From Janthinobacterium lividum (GTDB lineage Bacteria > Pseudomonadota > Gammaproteobacteria > Burkholderiales > Burkholderiaceae_D): a stretch of DNA of 64,000 nucleotides. Each line of letters starts with the position of its first letter. Positions within the stretch are counted from its first letter, which is position 1. The stretch covers positions 496,001 through 560,000 of the forward strand of contig NZ_JAAOLY010000002.1 of NCBI RefSeq assembly GCF_011601275.1, written 5' to 3'. Both the position numbers and the translations under genes were made by a program. The notes beneath the pieces are model-generated. The model was not told the origin of the DNA. It worked only from the letters and a program-made list of their open reading frames with translations, and did no database searches. Positions 19,801 through 28,133 of this stretch are shown here, one piece after another.

Positions 19801-21550
19801 GCGTGCCGTCGGCCAGCGAAACGGAATACGCCTGTTCGCGGTCGATGGCCACGCCCGCATTGTGCAGTGCCGGCAGGATGGTCGACAGCGGCGGCACCTT
19901 GTTGGCCGAATACAGGCGAATCGTGGTGACGTCGCCCGTCTCGATGCGCACGGCGACGTGCGATGGATCCGTATTGCGCAGGATGGTGTCGAGGTCGCGG
20001 AAGGCGACGGCCGGCGCCGTGGCGGCCACGTAATCGAGCGGTAACGTGGCGCACAGTTTGCGCAGGCTGGTGCGCAGGGCCACGTCGGGCACGGCGTCGG
20101 CCACGGCGGCAAAGCCGTTATGCCAGCCATCGAGCACGCTCAGCAGCGGCTGTTCGATGTCCGTTTCCAGGTCCAGCGGGTAGCGCGCGGCGTGGGCGAT
20201 CAGGTAGACGCGCGCCAGGGGGCCGTCGGCCACCAGGGTTTGCATGCTCACGTGCGTGGCGCCGGAACTGGCTTGCAGGGCTTTTGCCAGGCTCGATGCG
20301 ACGCTGGCGCTGTAACGCTCGCGCGGCAGGTAGACCAGCACGTTCAGGTGGCGCGCGTACACGTCGCGGCGCGCGAAGACTTTGGTGCGCGGCTGCTTGT
20401 ACAGCGAAACGACGGAACCGCACACTTGCGCCAGCCAGTCGAGGTCCGCTTCCAGCGCTTCCGTGCGTGGCAGCGATTCGAGGATTTCGCGGAATTTCTC
20501 GGCACGGAAGCCTTGCTGGCGCACGCCGGCCAGGCTCAGTACCTTGGCCACGCGGCCGCGCGCAAACGGCAGCGCCGCCAGCGGAGTGGAATTGCCGGCA
20601 CGGGTGAACAGGCCGACGAAGCAATGCTCGCCCAGGATCGCGCCTTGCGCATCCATGTCGCGCACGCCGATGAAGTCCAGCTGCTGGTCGCGGTGCAAAG
20701 TACCCGCCACGTCGGCCTTGACGATGGACAGCGCCGAGTCGCGCTTGGCCAGGGTGTCGAAGTCGCCCGGAATATTCGCCAAGCAGGTGCCGTAGACTGG
20801 GTGCGCCGTATCCTGCAGCACGCCGACACGGCTAGGAATGTCGCGTTCCAGTTCGCGCACGCCCGGCTTGACGCGGTAGTAGGCGTAACCGAATACTTCA
20901 AAGCCGCCGCTGCGGGCCCACTCCAGGAAGGCGGCCACTTCCGCGCCTTCTTCGCCATGCTGCGATGCAGCCGTGGCGACGGCGGCCAGGCGCTCGCTCA
21001 TGGCGGCGGCATCGCGGCGCACGATGGCGGCGTCGCGCGCGACCGTCTCCAGGGCGGCGACCAGCGCGGCCAGGGCTTCCGGCGCCAGCTCTTCGTCGAG
21101 CAGCACCAGCACATACGATTCGAGCGGGTCGCCCGGCTGGCGCACCGCTTCGACGCTGCCGTCAGCGGCGCGGCGCACGGGCAGCACGGTATTCATCACG
21201 CCGCGCACGGCCAGGTGCTGGCGGCGCATGGCCATGACGATGGAGTCGACCAGGTAAGGCATGTCTTCGTTCAGGATCAGCAAGGCGCTCGCCATGCCGC
21301 CACGGCCATCCGCATAACGCAGGGTGGCGATCTGGCAGCCGTTGCCGGTGCGCTTGGCCGCTTGCGTGAAGCCCTCGACCAGCACGGGTGCCAGGCTGTC
21401 GGGCGCGATATCGGCCAGGTCTTCGGCGTCGAGCGAGTCGAGCCAGGCCTGCACCAGCTGCACGACAGGCGCTGCCGCCTTGCCTGCCTTGTCAGCCGCG
21501 TTAATCAGCTCCAGCGTTTGTGTACGCAAATCTTGTGGCGTGTGATTCAT
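16823..21550 (-). CDS. gdhB: NAD-specific glutamate dehydrogenase, large (about 180 kDa) type
   Basis: 1575 residues, matching the very large NAD-GDH family (Bac_GDH) known from Streptomyces and Pseudomonas aeruginosa GdhB. The long N-terminal half (about 1-700) carries ACT-like regulatory segments; the catalytic core follows around residues 740-1240. It includes HLRGGPVARGGLRWSDR, VPAGAKGGFV and ASGGSNGYDHKKLGITAKGA, with the Rossmann NAD region after it. It oxidises glutamate to 2-oxoglutarate and ammonium in the cytosol. Position between astB and astE, with the TAATG overlap to astE, places it inside the arginine operon, directly consuming the pathway product. P. aeruginosa GdhB is known to be arginine-inducible through ArgR; the same logic is inferred here. 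A 151-base gap upstream could hold a second promoter. Confidence 0.95.
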   Translation of the reverse strand: MNHTPQDLRTQTLELINAADKAGKAAAPVVQLVQAWLDSLDAEDLADIAPDSLAPVLVEGFTQAAKRTGNGCQIATLRYADGRGGMASALLILNEDMPYLVDSIVMAMRRQHLAVRGVMNTVLPVRRAADGSVEAVRQPGDPLESYVLVLLDEELAPEALAALVAALETVARDAAIVRRDAAAMSERLAAVATAASQHGEEGAEVAAFLEWARSGGFEVFGYAYYRVKPGVRELERDIPSRVGVLQDTAHPVYGTCLANIPGDFDTLAKRDSALSIVKADVAGTLHRDQQLDFIGVRDMDAQGAILGEHCFVGLFTRAGNSTPLAALPFARGRVAKVLSLAGVRQQGFRAEKFREILESLPRTEALEADLDWLAQVCGSVVSLYKQPRTKVFARRDVYARHLNVLVYLPRERYSASVASSLAKALQASSGATHVSMQTLVADGPLARVYLIAHAARYPLDLETDIEQPLLSVLDGWHNGFAAVADAVPDVALRTSLRKLCATLPLDYVAATAPAVAFRDLDTILRNTDPSHVAVRIETGDVTTIRLYSANKVPPLSTILPALHNAGVAIDREQAYSVSLADGTRYFVTSLTVDAASAAKLAQPSVVAVAQELFASLFNDTAEDGRLNGLVIEGGLSTREVQLVRAYTSYWRQTGSRFSVRYIAESLRKQPAQVKALVEAFLQRFDPSLSDAQHAQALESIAAIKAGLPSVNHADTEEILGALADLMAATLRTSYFQNNQQGDKIIFKFDTSSLALVPEPRPYREIFVFSRRFEGVHLRGGPVARGGLRWSDRMEDYRTEVLGLVKAQMVKNAVIVPAGAKGGFVCKMMPKDAVRETIAAEGEAVYRLFISSLLEVTDNRSLGNIVPPVDTVCFDDADPYLVVAADKGTATFSDIANGIAVQRGFWLGDAFASGGSNGYDHKKLGITAKGAFEAVKRHFYEMDHDLNTTPITMVGVGDMSGDVFGNGVLLSRQLKLVAAFDHRHIFLDPTPDVAVSFEERARLFALPRSSWDDYNKDLISAGGGVYPRSARTIELSPQIRAALDIAETSLPPEELMHRILKSPVDLFYNGGIGTYIKASTETHAQVKDRANDHIRVSGNELRVKVVAEGGNLGATQAGRIEFALAGGRIFTDAIDNSAGVDCSDHEVNVKIWLDVEVNAGKLTEEERNRELYAMTDDVERLVLRDNTQQTHLLVRELQAQSESAVQDGYAALIASLEEEGALSRELEQLPSVAELARRKSDGRGLTTPELAVVIANVKNRFKRILSALPLTGETWAEPVLKPYFPSLLVETRSALDHPLANAILATVLANEVINRCGPLMIRNLAAEHGVDESAVILAWGQAWVALNLAPVFDALDADALTIPRDVSIKVDAQTRVLQQTMIAGVLSVPAEQLRGAGLAELTRLFGAESKRELLKAVGIKSEAALVPGLTPAFVQAWDAVDALEVVAGFLFPALSVPRPASMDLAAFLQVGLSLRSQAGIDTLERGLKLAAQGKSQEQLRNYAQQALRRTQQRLLTQVLARAEQGNAGQAVDAVTGALGLSAYVAATELEQAMLDVWTLSEAVNKITAKTPAEAAV

Positions 21551-21701
21551 CTTGCATCTCCATTACGGTAATGTGAATGTCCAACGCTGTCGTTCGGGCT
21601 TGTGGCTGGGCGGCAGCGGTGTCAAGAGACGGGGGTCGCCCGTCCAATTCTGTCTGTGCTACGGATAGTTGTCTCGGATTTTCTGTGTATTTTTCTATCG
21701 C
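21551..21701 (-). other. Intergenic gap between astB and gdhB
   Basis: These 151 bases interrupt an otherwise tight operon. On the minus strand they contain TTGACA (21629-21634) without a convincing -10 at 16-18 bases, and a 6-bp hairpin GACGGG/CCCGTC around 21629-21645. They may carry an internal promoter or processing site for gdhB; no terminator is evident, so read-through from astB is likely. Confidence 0.35.
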
Positions 21702-23042
21702 CTACAAGTCGTACAATCCAGGTAAGTTGAGGATGATCGTCAATTCTTCAAGCGCCGCATGCACTTCCAGCGCCAGCTGCGGGTCGGCCAGGTCGCCCGG
21801 CTCCAGGTGGTCGCGGTAGTGTTTTTCCACCCACTGCACCAGCCGATGGTACAGCGTTTCCGTCATGACCACGCCCTGGTGCATGGCGCGCGCCTCGGTT
21901 TCCGTCAGGGCCACGCGCAAACGCAGGCAGGCGGGCCCGCCGCCGTTGCGCATGCTCTGGCGCAGGTCGAAATGTATCAGTTCGTCGATCGGTCCACCGC
22001 TGGCCACCAGGCCTTCCAGGTAGCGCGACACGGCGCGGTTTTCCTGGCATTCCTGCGGTATCACCAGCGCCATCTTGCCGCCTTCTTTCGTCAGCAGCTG
22101 GCTGTTGAACAGATAGCTGGTCACCGCATCCTGGATCGGCACCTGGCCCGTGTCCACGCGCAGCGCGTCCAGTTGCGCGCCCGTGGCGGCGACGGCGCGG
22201 CGCAGCTGCGACAGGCTTGCTTCTTCATCGGCAAACGCCTGCTCGTGATAGAACAGCACATTGCCGTTGCCGACGGCGATGACGTCGTTATGGAACACGC
22301 CCTGGTCGATCACGTCCGGGTTCTGCTGCACGTACACGGTGCGCTTCGCGTCCAGGCCATGCAGGCGCGCCACGGCTTGCGACGCTTCCAGGGTCTGGCG
22401 CGCCGGGTATCGCTTCGGCGACGGCGTCGATGGATCGAACTCCACCCGACCATACACGAACAATTCAACGGATGGCGCGCCGTGGCTCGCGCCCAGGCGC
22501 GTGTGGTTGGCCGCGCCCTCGTCGCCAAAGGCCGGTGTCGACGGCAGCGCGTCATGCACGGCGAAGTGCTTGTCGTCGCCAAAAATGGCGCGCAGGCTGC
22601 GCGCCGACTGCGCGTGCTCGAAGGCGCGGTGCAGCTTGCTATTCAGGTTGGCGGCCGTGAAATGCACACGGCCATCCTGCGTGTCCGCCGACGGGCTGAC
22701 CGTGGCCGCATTCGCCGTCCACATGGGCGATGCGGAATACGCGCAGGCCAGGATGACGGGCGACTCCTGGTAGGCGCGCGCCAGCACGTCGGCGTCCGTG
22801 CCCGTGAAACCGATGGAACGCAGCAGGCGGAAATTGGGCCGGTCCTGCGGCGGCAGCAAGGCTTGCGCAAAGCCGCGCGCGGCCAGCGCGCGCATCTTGG
22901 CCAGACCCTGCAAGGCGGCCTGCTTCGGATTCGAGGCGCTTTTCACATTGCTGAACGAGGCCACGTTGCCGAACGAGAGTCCGGCATAGTTATGCGATGG
23001 CCCGACCAGGCCGTCAAAATTGTATTCGCGCGTGCTGTGCAT
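21702..23042 (-). CDS. astB: N-succinylarginine dihydrolase
   Basis: 446 residues, the standard length of AstB/AruB. It converts N2-succinylarginine to succinylornithine, CO2 and two ammonium ions (second step of the AST pathway), using a Cys-His-Glu fold of the amidinotransferase superfamily. The N-terminal [19 protein letters not shown] and the later [37 protein letters not shown] and [14 protein letters not shown] blocks are strongly characteristic. Only nine bases separate it from astD upstream. Confidence 0.96.
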   Translation of the reverse strand: MHSTREYNFDGLVGPSHNYAGLSFGNVASFSNVKSASNPKQAALQGLAKMRALAARGFAQALLPPQDRPNFRLLRSIGFTGTDADVLARAYQESPVILACAYSASPMWTANAATVSPSADTQDGRVHFTAANLNSKLHRAFEHAQSARSLRAIFGDDKHFAVHDALPSTPAFGDEGAANHTRLGASHGAPSVELFVYGRVEFDPSTPSPKRYPARQTLEASQAVARLHGLDAKRTVYVQQNPDVIDQGVFHNDVIAVGNGNVLFYHEQAFADEEASLSQLRRAVAATGAQLDALRVDTGQVPIQDAVTSYLFNSQLLTKEGGKMALVIPQECQENRAVSRYLEGLVASGGPIDELIHFDLRQSMRNGGGPACLRLRVALTETEARAMHQGVVMTETLYHRLVQWVEKHYRDHLEPGDLADPQLALEVHAALEELTIILNLPGLYDL

Positions 23043-23051
23043 GGGATTTCC

Positions 23052-24542
23052 TTAAAAATTCAGGCCGGGCGACAGCTTGGCCGGCATTTCCAGCGCACTG
23101 TTCTCGATCGAGGCGACCGGATAGGCGCAGTAATCGGCCGCGTAATAGGCGCTCGGACGGTGGTTGCCCGACTTGCCGATGCCGCCGAACGGCGCCGTGC
23201 TGGCCGCGCCCGTCGTCGGACGATTCCAGTTGATGATGCCGGCGCGCGCGCGTACCTGGAAGGTTTGCCACAGAGCCGGATCGTCGGACAACAGCGCTGC
23301 TGCCAGGCCGAACTCCGTGGCGTTGGCGACCTTCAGGGCCGCGTCGAAATCGGCCACGCGTATCACTTGCAGCAGTGGGCCGAACCATTCTTCGTCGGGG
23401 ATGCCAACAGCAGCGGTGACGTCAACGATGCCGGCCGTGACAAAGCCCGCCTCGGGATTCAACTGGCGCATCTGCAGCAAGGTGGTGCCGCCCTTGGCGA
23501 CCATGTCCGCCTGCGCCTGCACCAGGCGCGCGGCCACGGCGCTCGACACGACAGGGCCCATGAATGGCTGCGGCTGGGCGTCGGACGCGCCGATGCCCAG
23601 TTTCGCGGCCACTTCCACCAGGCGCGCAACGAAGGCGGCACCAAAGGCGTTATCCTGCACCACCAGGCGGCGCGCGCAGGTGCAGCGCTGGCCGGCCGAG
23701 ACAAAGGCGGAGAAGATCGCGTGGTGCACGGCCGCGTCGACATCCTTCACATCCCACACGACCAGGGCGTTGTTGCCGCCCATTTCCAGCGCCAGCATCT
23801 TGCCCGGCTGGCCGCCGAACTGGCGGTGCAGGCTGATGCCCGTCTGGCAGGAACCCGTAAACAATACGCCGTCGAGGTGTGGATTGGCGCCCAGGGCCAC
23901 GCCCGTGTCGCGTCCACCGTTGACGAGGTTGACGACGCCATTCGGCAAGCCCGCCTGCTGCCACAGCTGCACGGTTTTGATGGCCGTGCGCGGTGCATAT
24001 TCGCTGGGTTTGAAGACGATGGTGTTACCGGCGATCAGGGCCGGCACGATGTGGCCGTTGGGCAGGTGGCCGGGGAAATTATATGGACCGAAGACGCCGA
24101 ACACTCCATGCGGACGGTGGCGCAGCACGGCGTCGCCATCGGCGATCCTGCTTTGCGTGACGCCCGTGCGCGCGTTGTACGACTGCACCGAGATATCGAT
24201 CTTGTTGGCCATGGTGGCCACTTCCGTGCGCGACTCCCACAACGGCTTGCCCACTTCTTCCGAGATCAGCAGCGCCAGCGCTTCCGCATGTTCCTTCAGC
24301 AGTTCGCGAAAGCGCACGCAGATGGCGATGCGCTCTTCGACGGGCGTCTCGGCCCATGCTTCAAAGGCGGCGCGGGCGGCCTGGCAGGCCTGTTCGACTT
24401 CGTTCTCTGTCGCTTCCAGGCTGGCCCAGGTCTGCTTGCCGTTCGACGGATCGATGGTGAGCAGTTCACGGCCCGTGCCTGGCAACCAGGCGCCGTTGAT
24501 GAAGTTCGATGCTGCGGTAGATGGATTCAATACGTTAGACAT
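23052..24542 (-). CDS. astD: Succinylglutamate semialdehyde dehydrogenase
   Basis: 496 residues of the aldehyde dehydrogenase superfamily. It oxidises N-succinylglutamate 5-semialdehyde to succinylglutamate with NAD (fourth AST step). Seen motifs: PYNFPGHLPNGHIVPAL, FTGSCQTG (NAD-binding GxxxxG region), the general-base segment LEMGGNNALVV and the catalytic-cysteine loop GQRCTCARR. These are AstD hallmarks. Start 24542 has GAGGAAG seven bases upstream and lies inside the last codons of aruG (8-base overlap), indicating coupled translation. Confidence 0.96.
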   Translation of the reverse strand: MSNVLNPSTAASNFINGAWLPGTGRELLTIDPSNGKQTWASLEATENEVEQACQAARAAFEAWAETPVEERIAICVRFRELLKEHAEALALLISEEVGKPLWESRTEVATMANKIDISVQSYNARTGVTQSRIADGDAVLRHRPHGVFGVFGPYNFPGHLPNGHIVPALIAGNTIVFKPSEYAPRTAIKTVQLWQQAGLPNGVVNLVNGGRDTGVALGANPHLDGVLFTGSCQTGISLHRQFGGQPGKMLALEMGGNNALVVWDVKDVDAAVHHAIFSAFVSAGQRCTCARRLVVQDNAFGAAFVARLVEVAAKLGIGASDAQPQPFMGPVVSSAVAARLVQAQADMVAKGGTTLLQMRQLNPEAGFVTAGIVDVTAAVGIPDEEWFGPLLQVIRVADFDAALKVANATEFGLAAALLSDDPALWQTFQVRARAGIINWNRPTTGAASTAPFGGIGKSGNHRPSAYYAADYCAYPVASIENSALEMPAKLSPGLNF

Positions 24543-25599
24543 GGGAATGCTTCCTCGGGTTGAGTGACAAGGTGCGCACGGTGTCGCCGTGATGGCAGCG
24601 CAGCAGATGCAGTTCATCGTCGTCGAGCGCGATCTTGCCGCTGTGCGGATTGGCGCTGGTAACGATCATGCGGAAATCTTTCAGATCGGTGTTCGACACC
24701 AGGTAAGGCTCGGCCTGGGCCGTGTCACCGCACACTTCCGGCGCAGGCACTGGCACAGTCGCGGCGTCGAGCACGGCCGGCATGCTGTCGCGCATGGCGC
24801 GCAGTTCGGAGACGCGCGCCTGCAGCACGGGACCGGCGTCGAAAATGTCGACATAGCCTTCGAAGTGCAAGCCTTCCTGTTCCAGCAGGCGGCGCGCGGG
24901 CGCCGTGCTCAGATGCACCTTGCCGATGACTTCCTGCGCTTCGTCGGGCAGGTAGGCCACGTACATGGGCTGGCGCGGCATCAGTTCGGCGATGAAGGAT
25001 TTTTTACCGAGGCTCGTCAAGTCGTCGACGTGGTGGAAATCCATCTTGAAGAAATGGCGGCCCAGGCCTTCATAAAACGGCGAGCTGCCGTCCGGCGCCT
25101 GGTAGCCGCGCATTTCGGCGATCAGCTTTTCCGTGAACAGTTGCGGGAACTGGGCGATGAAGAGGAAACGGCTTTTCGACAGCAGCTTGCCGTTGTTGCC
25201 GCTGCGGTAATCGGGGTGCAAAAACAGCGAGCACAGTTCCGTGCTGCCCGTCAGGTCATTCGACAGGTACAGGGTTTCCATGCGCGTAAACACATCGAGC
25301 TCGCGGCTGGAATGGACCAGGGTGCCAATGCGGTAGTTATAGAACGGTTCGTCCAGACCCACGGCGCCCTTGATGGCGCACACGCCGGCCAGGCGGCCCG
25401 TGTCGGTATCCTCCATGACGAACATGTAGTCGCGCTTTTCGGGCGGGATGGTTTCGGCGAACGAAGCGCAGGCGATGGCCAGGCGGTCGCCCAGCATTTT
25501 CATATCCGGCTTGAGGGTGGTCATGCCGGTGCCGACCTGGCTGGCCAGGCCATACAGGGCATCGAGGTCATTGGCGTTGATGGCGCGTACTACTAGCAT
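24535..25599 (-). CDS. aruG: Arginine N-succinyltransferase, beta-type subunit
   Basis: 354 residues. It belongs to the AstA family, which transfers succinyl from succinyl-CoA to arginine (first AST step). Family blocks include TLVHSSRELDVFTRMETLYLSNDLTGSTELCSLF, ELMPRQPMYVAYLPDEAQ and VDIFDAGPVLQ. In Pseudomonas the enzyme is a heteromer of AruF and AruG, encoded side by side as here. The two copies differ clearly in sequence. Start 25599 has GGGAG eight bases upstream. It carries a C-terminal extension (about residues 280-354) that is longer than its partner's, with the final codons overlapping astD. Confidence 0.93.
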   Translation of the reverse strand: MLVVRAINANDLDALYGLASQVGTGMTTLKPDMKMLGDRLAIACASFAETIPPEKRDYMFVMEDTDTGRLAGVCAIKGAVGLDEPFYNYRIGTLVHSSRELDVFTRMETLYLSNDLTGSTELCSLFLHPDYRSGNNGKLLSKSRFLFIAQFPQLFTEKLIAEMRGYQAPDGSSPFYEGLGRHFFKMDFHHVDDLTSLGKKSFIAELMPRQPMYVAYLPDEAQEVIGKVHLSTAPARRLLEQEGLHFEGYVDIFDAGPVLQARVSELRAMRDSMPAVLDAATVPVPAPEVCGDTAQAEPYLVSNTDLKDFRMIVTSANPHSGKIALDDDELHLLRCHHGDTVRTLSLNPRKHSHV

Positions 25600-25612
25600 A
25601 AAATTAACTCCC

Positions 25613-26644
25613 TTAGATACGCACGCAAATGACGCTATCGCCTTCGGCCACGGCCAGCGCTTCGAGCAAGTCTGCCGGCAAGCCGATGGTGTCCTGCGCT
25701 TCGAGCGCATCGCACGTGAAGGTGACGGCGCGGAAATTGCGCTCGGCGCCGGAAGCGACCGCATAGTGCACTTTCAGGCCCGTGCGGCTGGGGGTGACGC
25801 CCGCGACGACGCGGCGCGTGAGCGAACCCGTAAACGAGCGCAGCGCATGCTTGTGCGCCTGCAGGATCGGGCCGCCATCGAAGATGTCGATGTAGTCGTC
25901 GGCTTCAAAGCCTTCTTCCGTCAGCAGATTGAAAGCCAGTTCGCCGCTCGGGTGGATCTGGCCCATGGCCGCCTGCGCATCGCCGGGCAGCAGCGGCACG
26001 TACACAGGGTAGTGCGGCATCAGTTCGACGATCAGCGTGCGGTTGCGCGCCCCGCCGATGACTTTTTCGGCATCGAGGAAATCCATCTGGAAGAACTTGC
26101 GGCCCAACGCATCCCAGAATGGCGACTGACCATCGGCGTCCGTGATGCCGGCCAGCGGCACGAAGAAGCGGTCGCCGAAGCGGTGCGGCGCCAGCACGGC
26201 GAACAGAAGCCGCGCGCGCGACAGCAAGGCCGCTTCCAGGCCCGCCTGCTCCATGTTGCGCACATAGAAGCCGGACAGCTGCGAGTACGCCGTCAACTCG
26301 GAACACAGGGTCAGCGCATGCACGCTGTGGCTGATGTTCAGGTCGCGCGAGACTTGCTGGATGACGTCGTTGCGGAAGGAAAAATAGGTGCCGTTCGAGC
26401 CGGCCGAGGCGAAGATGGCGGCCGTACCGGCAATGCTCTTGTCGAGCAGGGATTCAAGCACGAAGAGATACGACTCTTCGCTGGGGATGTCGACATGGGC
26501 GGCAAACGAGGCGATGGAGCGCTCGACGGAGGCGGCGATTTTTTCGCGCGTCTTCGGCAGGGTATGGACACCCGGCATGGTGACTGCGGCCAGCGCTTCG
26601 AGGGCTGCAATATCCGCAATTTCTACCGGACGGACAACATACAT
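25613..26644 (-). CDS. aruF: Arginine N-succinyltransferase, alpha-type subunit
   Basis: 343 residues, a second AstA-family protein immediately upstream of aruG with a 13-base gap. It begins MYVVRPVEIADIAALEALA and contains SHSVHALTLCSELTAYSQLSGFY, AELMPHYPVYVPLLPGDAQ and DIFDGGPILQAHK, aligning with the AruF half of the Pseudomonas succinyltransferase. Together the two subunits commit arginine to the succinylated pathway. The preceding aruC gene ends 107 bases upstream, and a GC-rich hairpin sits in that gap. Confidence 0.92.
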   Translation of the reverse strand: MYVVRPVEIADIAALEALAAVTMPGVHTLPKTREKIAASVERSIASFAAHVDIPSEESYLFVLESLLDKSIAGTAAIFASAGSNGTYFSFRNDVIQQVSRDLNISHSVHALTLCSELTAYSQLSGFYVRNMEQAGLEAALLSRARLLFAVLAPHRFGDRFFVPLAGITDADGQSPFWDALGRKFFQMDFLDAEKVIGGARNRTLIVELMPHYPVYVPLLPGDAQAAMGQIHPSGELAFNLLTEEGFEADDYIDIFDGGPILQAHKHALRSFTGSLTRRVVAGVTPSRTGLKVHYAVASGAERNFRAVTFTCDALEAQDTIGLPADLLEALAVAEGDSVICVRI

Positions 26645-26698
26645 GGGTACTCCTTCAATGCTGACGATACTTGGGCTGAATACCCGGGTAGAACCAAG

Positions 26699-26725
26699 CC
26701 GGCCCGCAGCAAAGCGGCGGGCCGG
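26699..26725 (-). other. Intercistronic GC-rich hairpin between aruC and aruF
   Basis: CCGGCCCGC (26699-26707) and GCGGGCCGG (26717-26725) form a perfect 9-bp stem with a 9-base loop. No T run follows on the minus strand, so RNA stabilisation or processing after aruC is more likely than termination. Confidence 0.5.
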
Positions 26726-26751
26726 TGATCAAACAGGGAGCGGAGCTAGCT

Positions 26752-27993
26752 TCAGGCTTTCAGCATGCCGTCGATGGCGGCGCGCAGCAGACGGCCCGCT
26801 TCGGCGATCTGCTCGTCCGAGACGATCAGGGCCGGCGCCAGGCGCACCACGTCCATGCCGGCGATCAGCACCATCAAGCCTTGCGCTTCGGCCGCTTTCT
26901 GGATGTCCTTCGCGCGGCCTTTGTAGGCATCGGTGACGACCAGGCCCAGCAGCAAACCGCTGCCGCGCACGATGGAGAACACTTGCGAGTAATCAGTGAT
27001 CAAGCCTTGCAGCATGGCGATGGTGTTGACGCTCGCTTCTTTCACACGCGCCAGGAATGCCGGCGTGTTGATCGTGTCCAGCACGGTCAGGGCCACGGTG
27101 GCGGCCAGCGGGTTGCCGCCGTAGGTGGTGCCGTGGGTGCCGACGGCCAAGGTTTGCGCCAGTTCATTCGTGGTCAGCATGGCGCCGATTGGATAACCAT
27201 TGCCCAGCGCCTTGGCGGCCGTCAGGATGTCCGGCGTGACGCCGTAGCCCATGTAGGCGAACAAGGCGCCTGTGCGACCCATGCCACACTGGACTTCGTC
27301 GAAAATCAGGAGGGCGCCCGTCTTGTCGCACAGGGCACGCAGCTCCTTGAGGAACTCCGGATTGCCCGGCACCACGCCGCCTTCGCCTTGTACCGGCTCG
27401 ACGATCACGGCGCACACGTCATCGCCGATGGCGGCGCGCGCCGCTTCGATGTCGTTGTAGGCGATGTGGTCGATCTCTTGCGGCAGCGGCTCGAAACCTT
27501 CCGTGTACTTGGCCTGGCCGCCGACGGAGACGGTAAACAGGGTGCGGCCGTGGAAGGAGCTGAAGCACGAGATGATGCGCGACTTGTGCGCGCCGAACTT
27601 GGTGTGGGCGTACTTGCGCGCCAGTTTCAGGGCCGCTTCGTTGGCTTCCGCGCCCGAGTTGCAGAAGAAGGCGCGGTCGGCGAAGGTCGCTTCCGTCAGG
27701 GCCAGCGCCAGGCGCAGCACAGGCTCATTGGTGTAGCCGTTGCCCAAATGCCACAAATTATTGATTTGCTTGGTCAGCACGTCAACCAGGGCCGGATGGC
27801 AGTGGCCCAGGCTGTTGACGGCGATGCCGGAGGTGAAATCGAGGTAATGCTTGCCTGACTGGTCCCACAGGTCCAGACCGGAACCGCGCACGGGCACCAT
27901 GGCTGCAGGGGCGTAGGTAGGAACGAGGACCTGGTCAAAGGTTTCCCGGGTGACTGGACGAGCCGTTACGGTCGAATCAAGCTTGGCATTCAT
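26752..27993 (-). CDS. aruC: Succinylornithine / acetylornithine aminotransferase
   Basis: 413 residues, class III PLP-dependent aminotransferase. In the AST pathway it turns N2-succinylornithine plus 2-oxoglutarate into succinylglutamate semialdehyde and glutamate; such enzymes also act on N-acetylornithine in arginine synthesis. Motifs: [37 protein letters not shown], and the PLP lysine in [14 protein letters not shown] (Lys261). GGGGA lies six bases upstream of the ATG. It is the first gene of the aru block, 140 bases downstream of argR, and is preceded by a promoter with matches to the Pseudomonas ArgR site. AstC is the enterobacterial name. Confidence 0.93.
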   Translation of the reverse strand: MNAKLDSTVTARPVTRETFDQVLVPTYAPAAMVPVRGSGLDLWDQSGKHYLDFTSGIAVNSLGHCHPALVDVLTKQINNLWHLGNGYTNEPVLRLALALTEATFADRAFFCNSGAEANEAALKLARKYAHTKFGAHKSRIISCFSSFHGRTLFTVSVGGQAKYTEGFEPLPQEIDHIAYNDIEAARAAIGDDVCAVIVEPVQGEGGVVPGNPEFLKELRALCDKTGALLIFDEVQCGMGRTGALFAYMGYGVTPDILTAAKALGNGYPIGAMLTTNELAQTLAVGTHGTTYGGNPLAATVALTVLDTINTPAFLARVKEASVNTIAMLQGLITDYSQVFSIVRGSGLLLGLVVTDAYKGRAKDIQKAAEAQGLMVLIAGMDVVRLAPALIVSDEQIAEAGRLLRAAIDGMLKA

Positions 27994-28052
27994 AGCATTT
28001 CCCCATCAATATGTTAGGTACTCCGCAGCTACGACAGCTACGTGTGTACTGC

Positions 28053-28081
28053 ATTATAAAAAGCGGGATGCTAAAACTCTT
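28053..28081 (-). promoter_or_regulatory. Candidate ArgR-dependent promoter of the aruC operon
   Basis: On the minus strand a perfect TATAAT (28053-28058) is followed upstream, after 17 bases, by AAGAGT (28076-28081), a very poor -35. A good -10 with a poor -35 overlapped by an activator site is the expected form of an activated promoter. The predicted leader to aruC is about 50 bases. Confidence 0.55.
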
Positions 28082-28117
28082 TTGAATCTGCGACAAGGAT
28101 TTTCACAATTCATCACA
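28075..28117 (-). promoter_or_regulatory. Tandem ArgR-type operator upstream of aruC
   Basis: Two direct repeats on the minus strand fit the Pseudomonas aeruginosa ArgR half-site as I recall it, TGTCGC-N8-AA-N5. The promoter-proximal copy (28095 down to 28075) has TGTCGC, eight bases, then AA exactly. The distal copy (28117 down to 28097) has TGTGAT, eight bases, then AA. They are offset by 22 bases, about two helical turns, and the proximal copy overlaps the -35 region. The regulator gene itself lies just upstream. Confidence 0.6.
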
Positions 28118-28133
28118 GCCGGGCTTGCTTTAA

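Noticed and set aside
16793-20044. 1083-codon open frame on the plus strand opposite the GDH gene
   Set aside because: It is an antisense shadow of a GC-rich gene. Its translation is low-complexity (rich in Arg, His, Gln, Ala) and has no family motif, while the minus strand encodes a recognisable enzyme over the whole interval.
21629-21634. TTGACA as a promoter for gdhB
   Set aside because: No acceptable -10 hexamer is found 16-18 bases downstream on the minus strand, so it is only mentioned with the gap.
21759-24563. 934-codon plus-strand frame opposite astB and astD
   Set aside because: Same reason: biased composition and no motifs, while both minus-strand genes are well-known AST enzymes.
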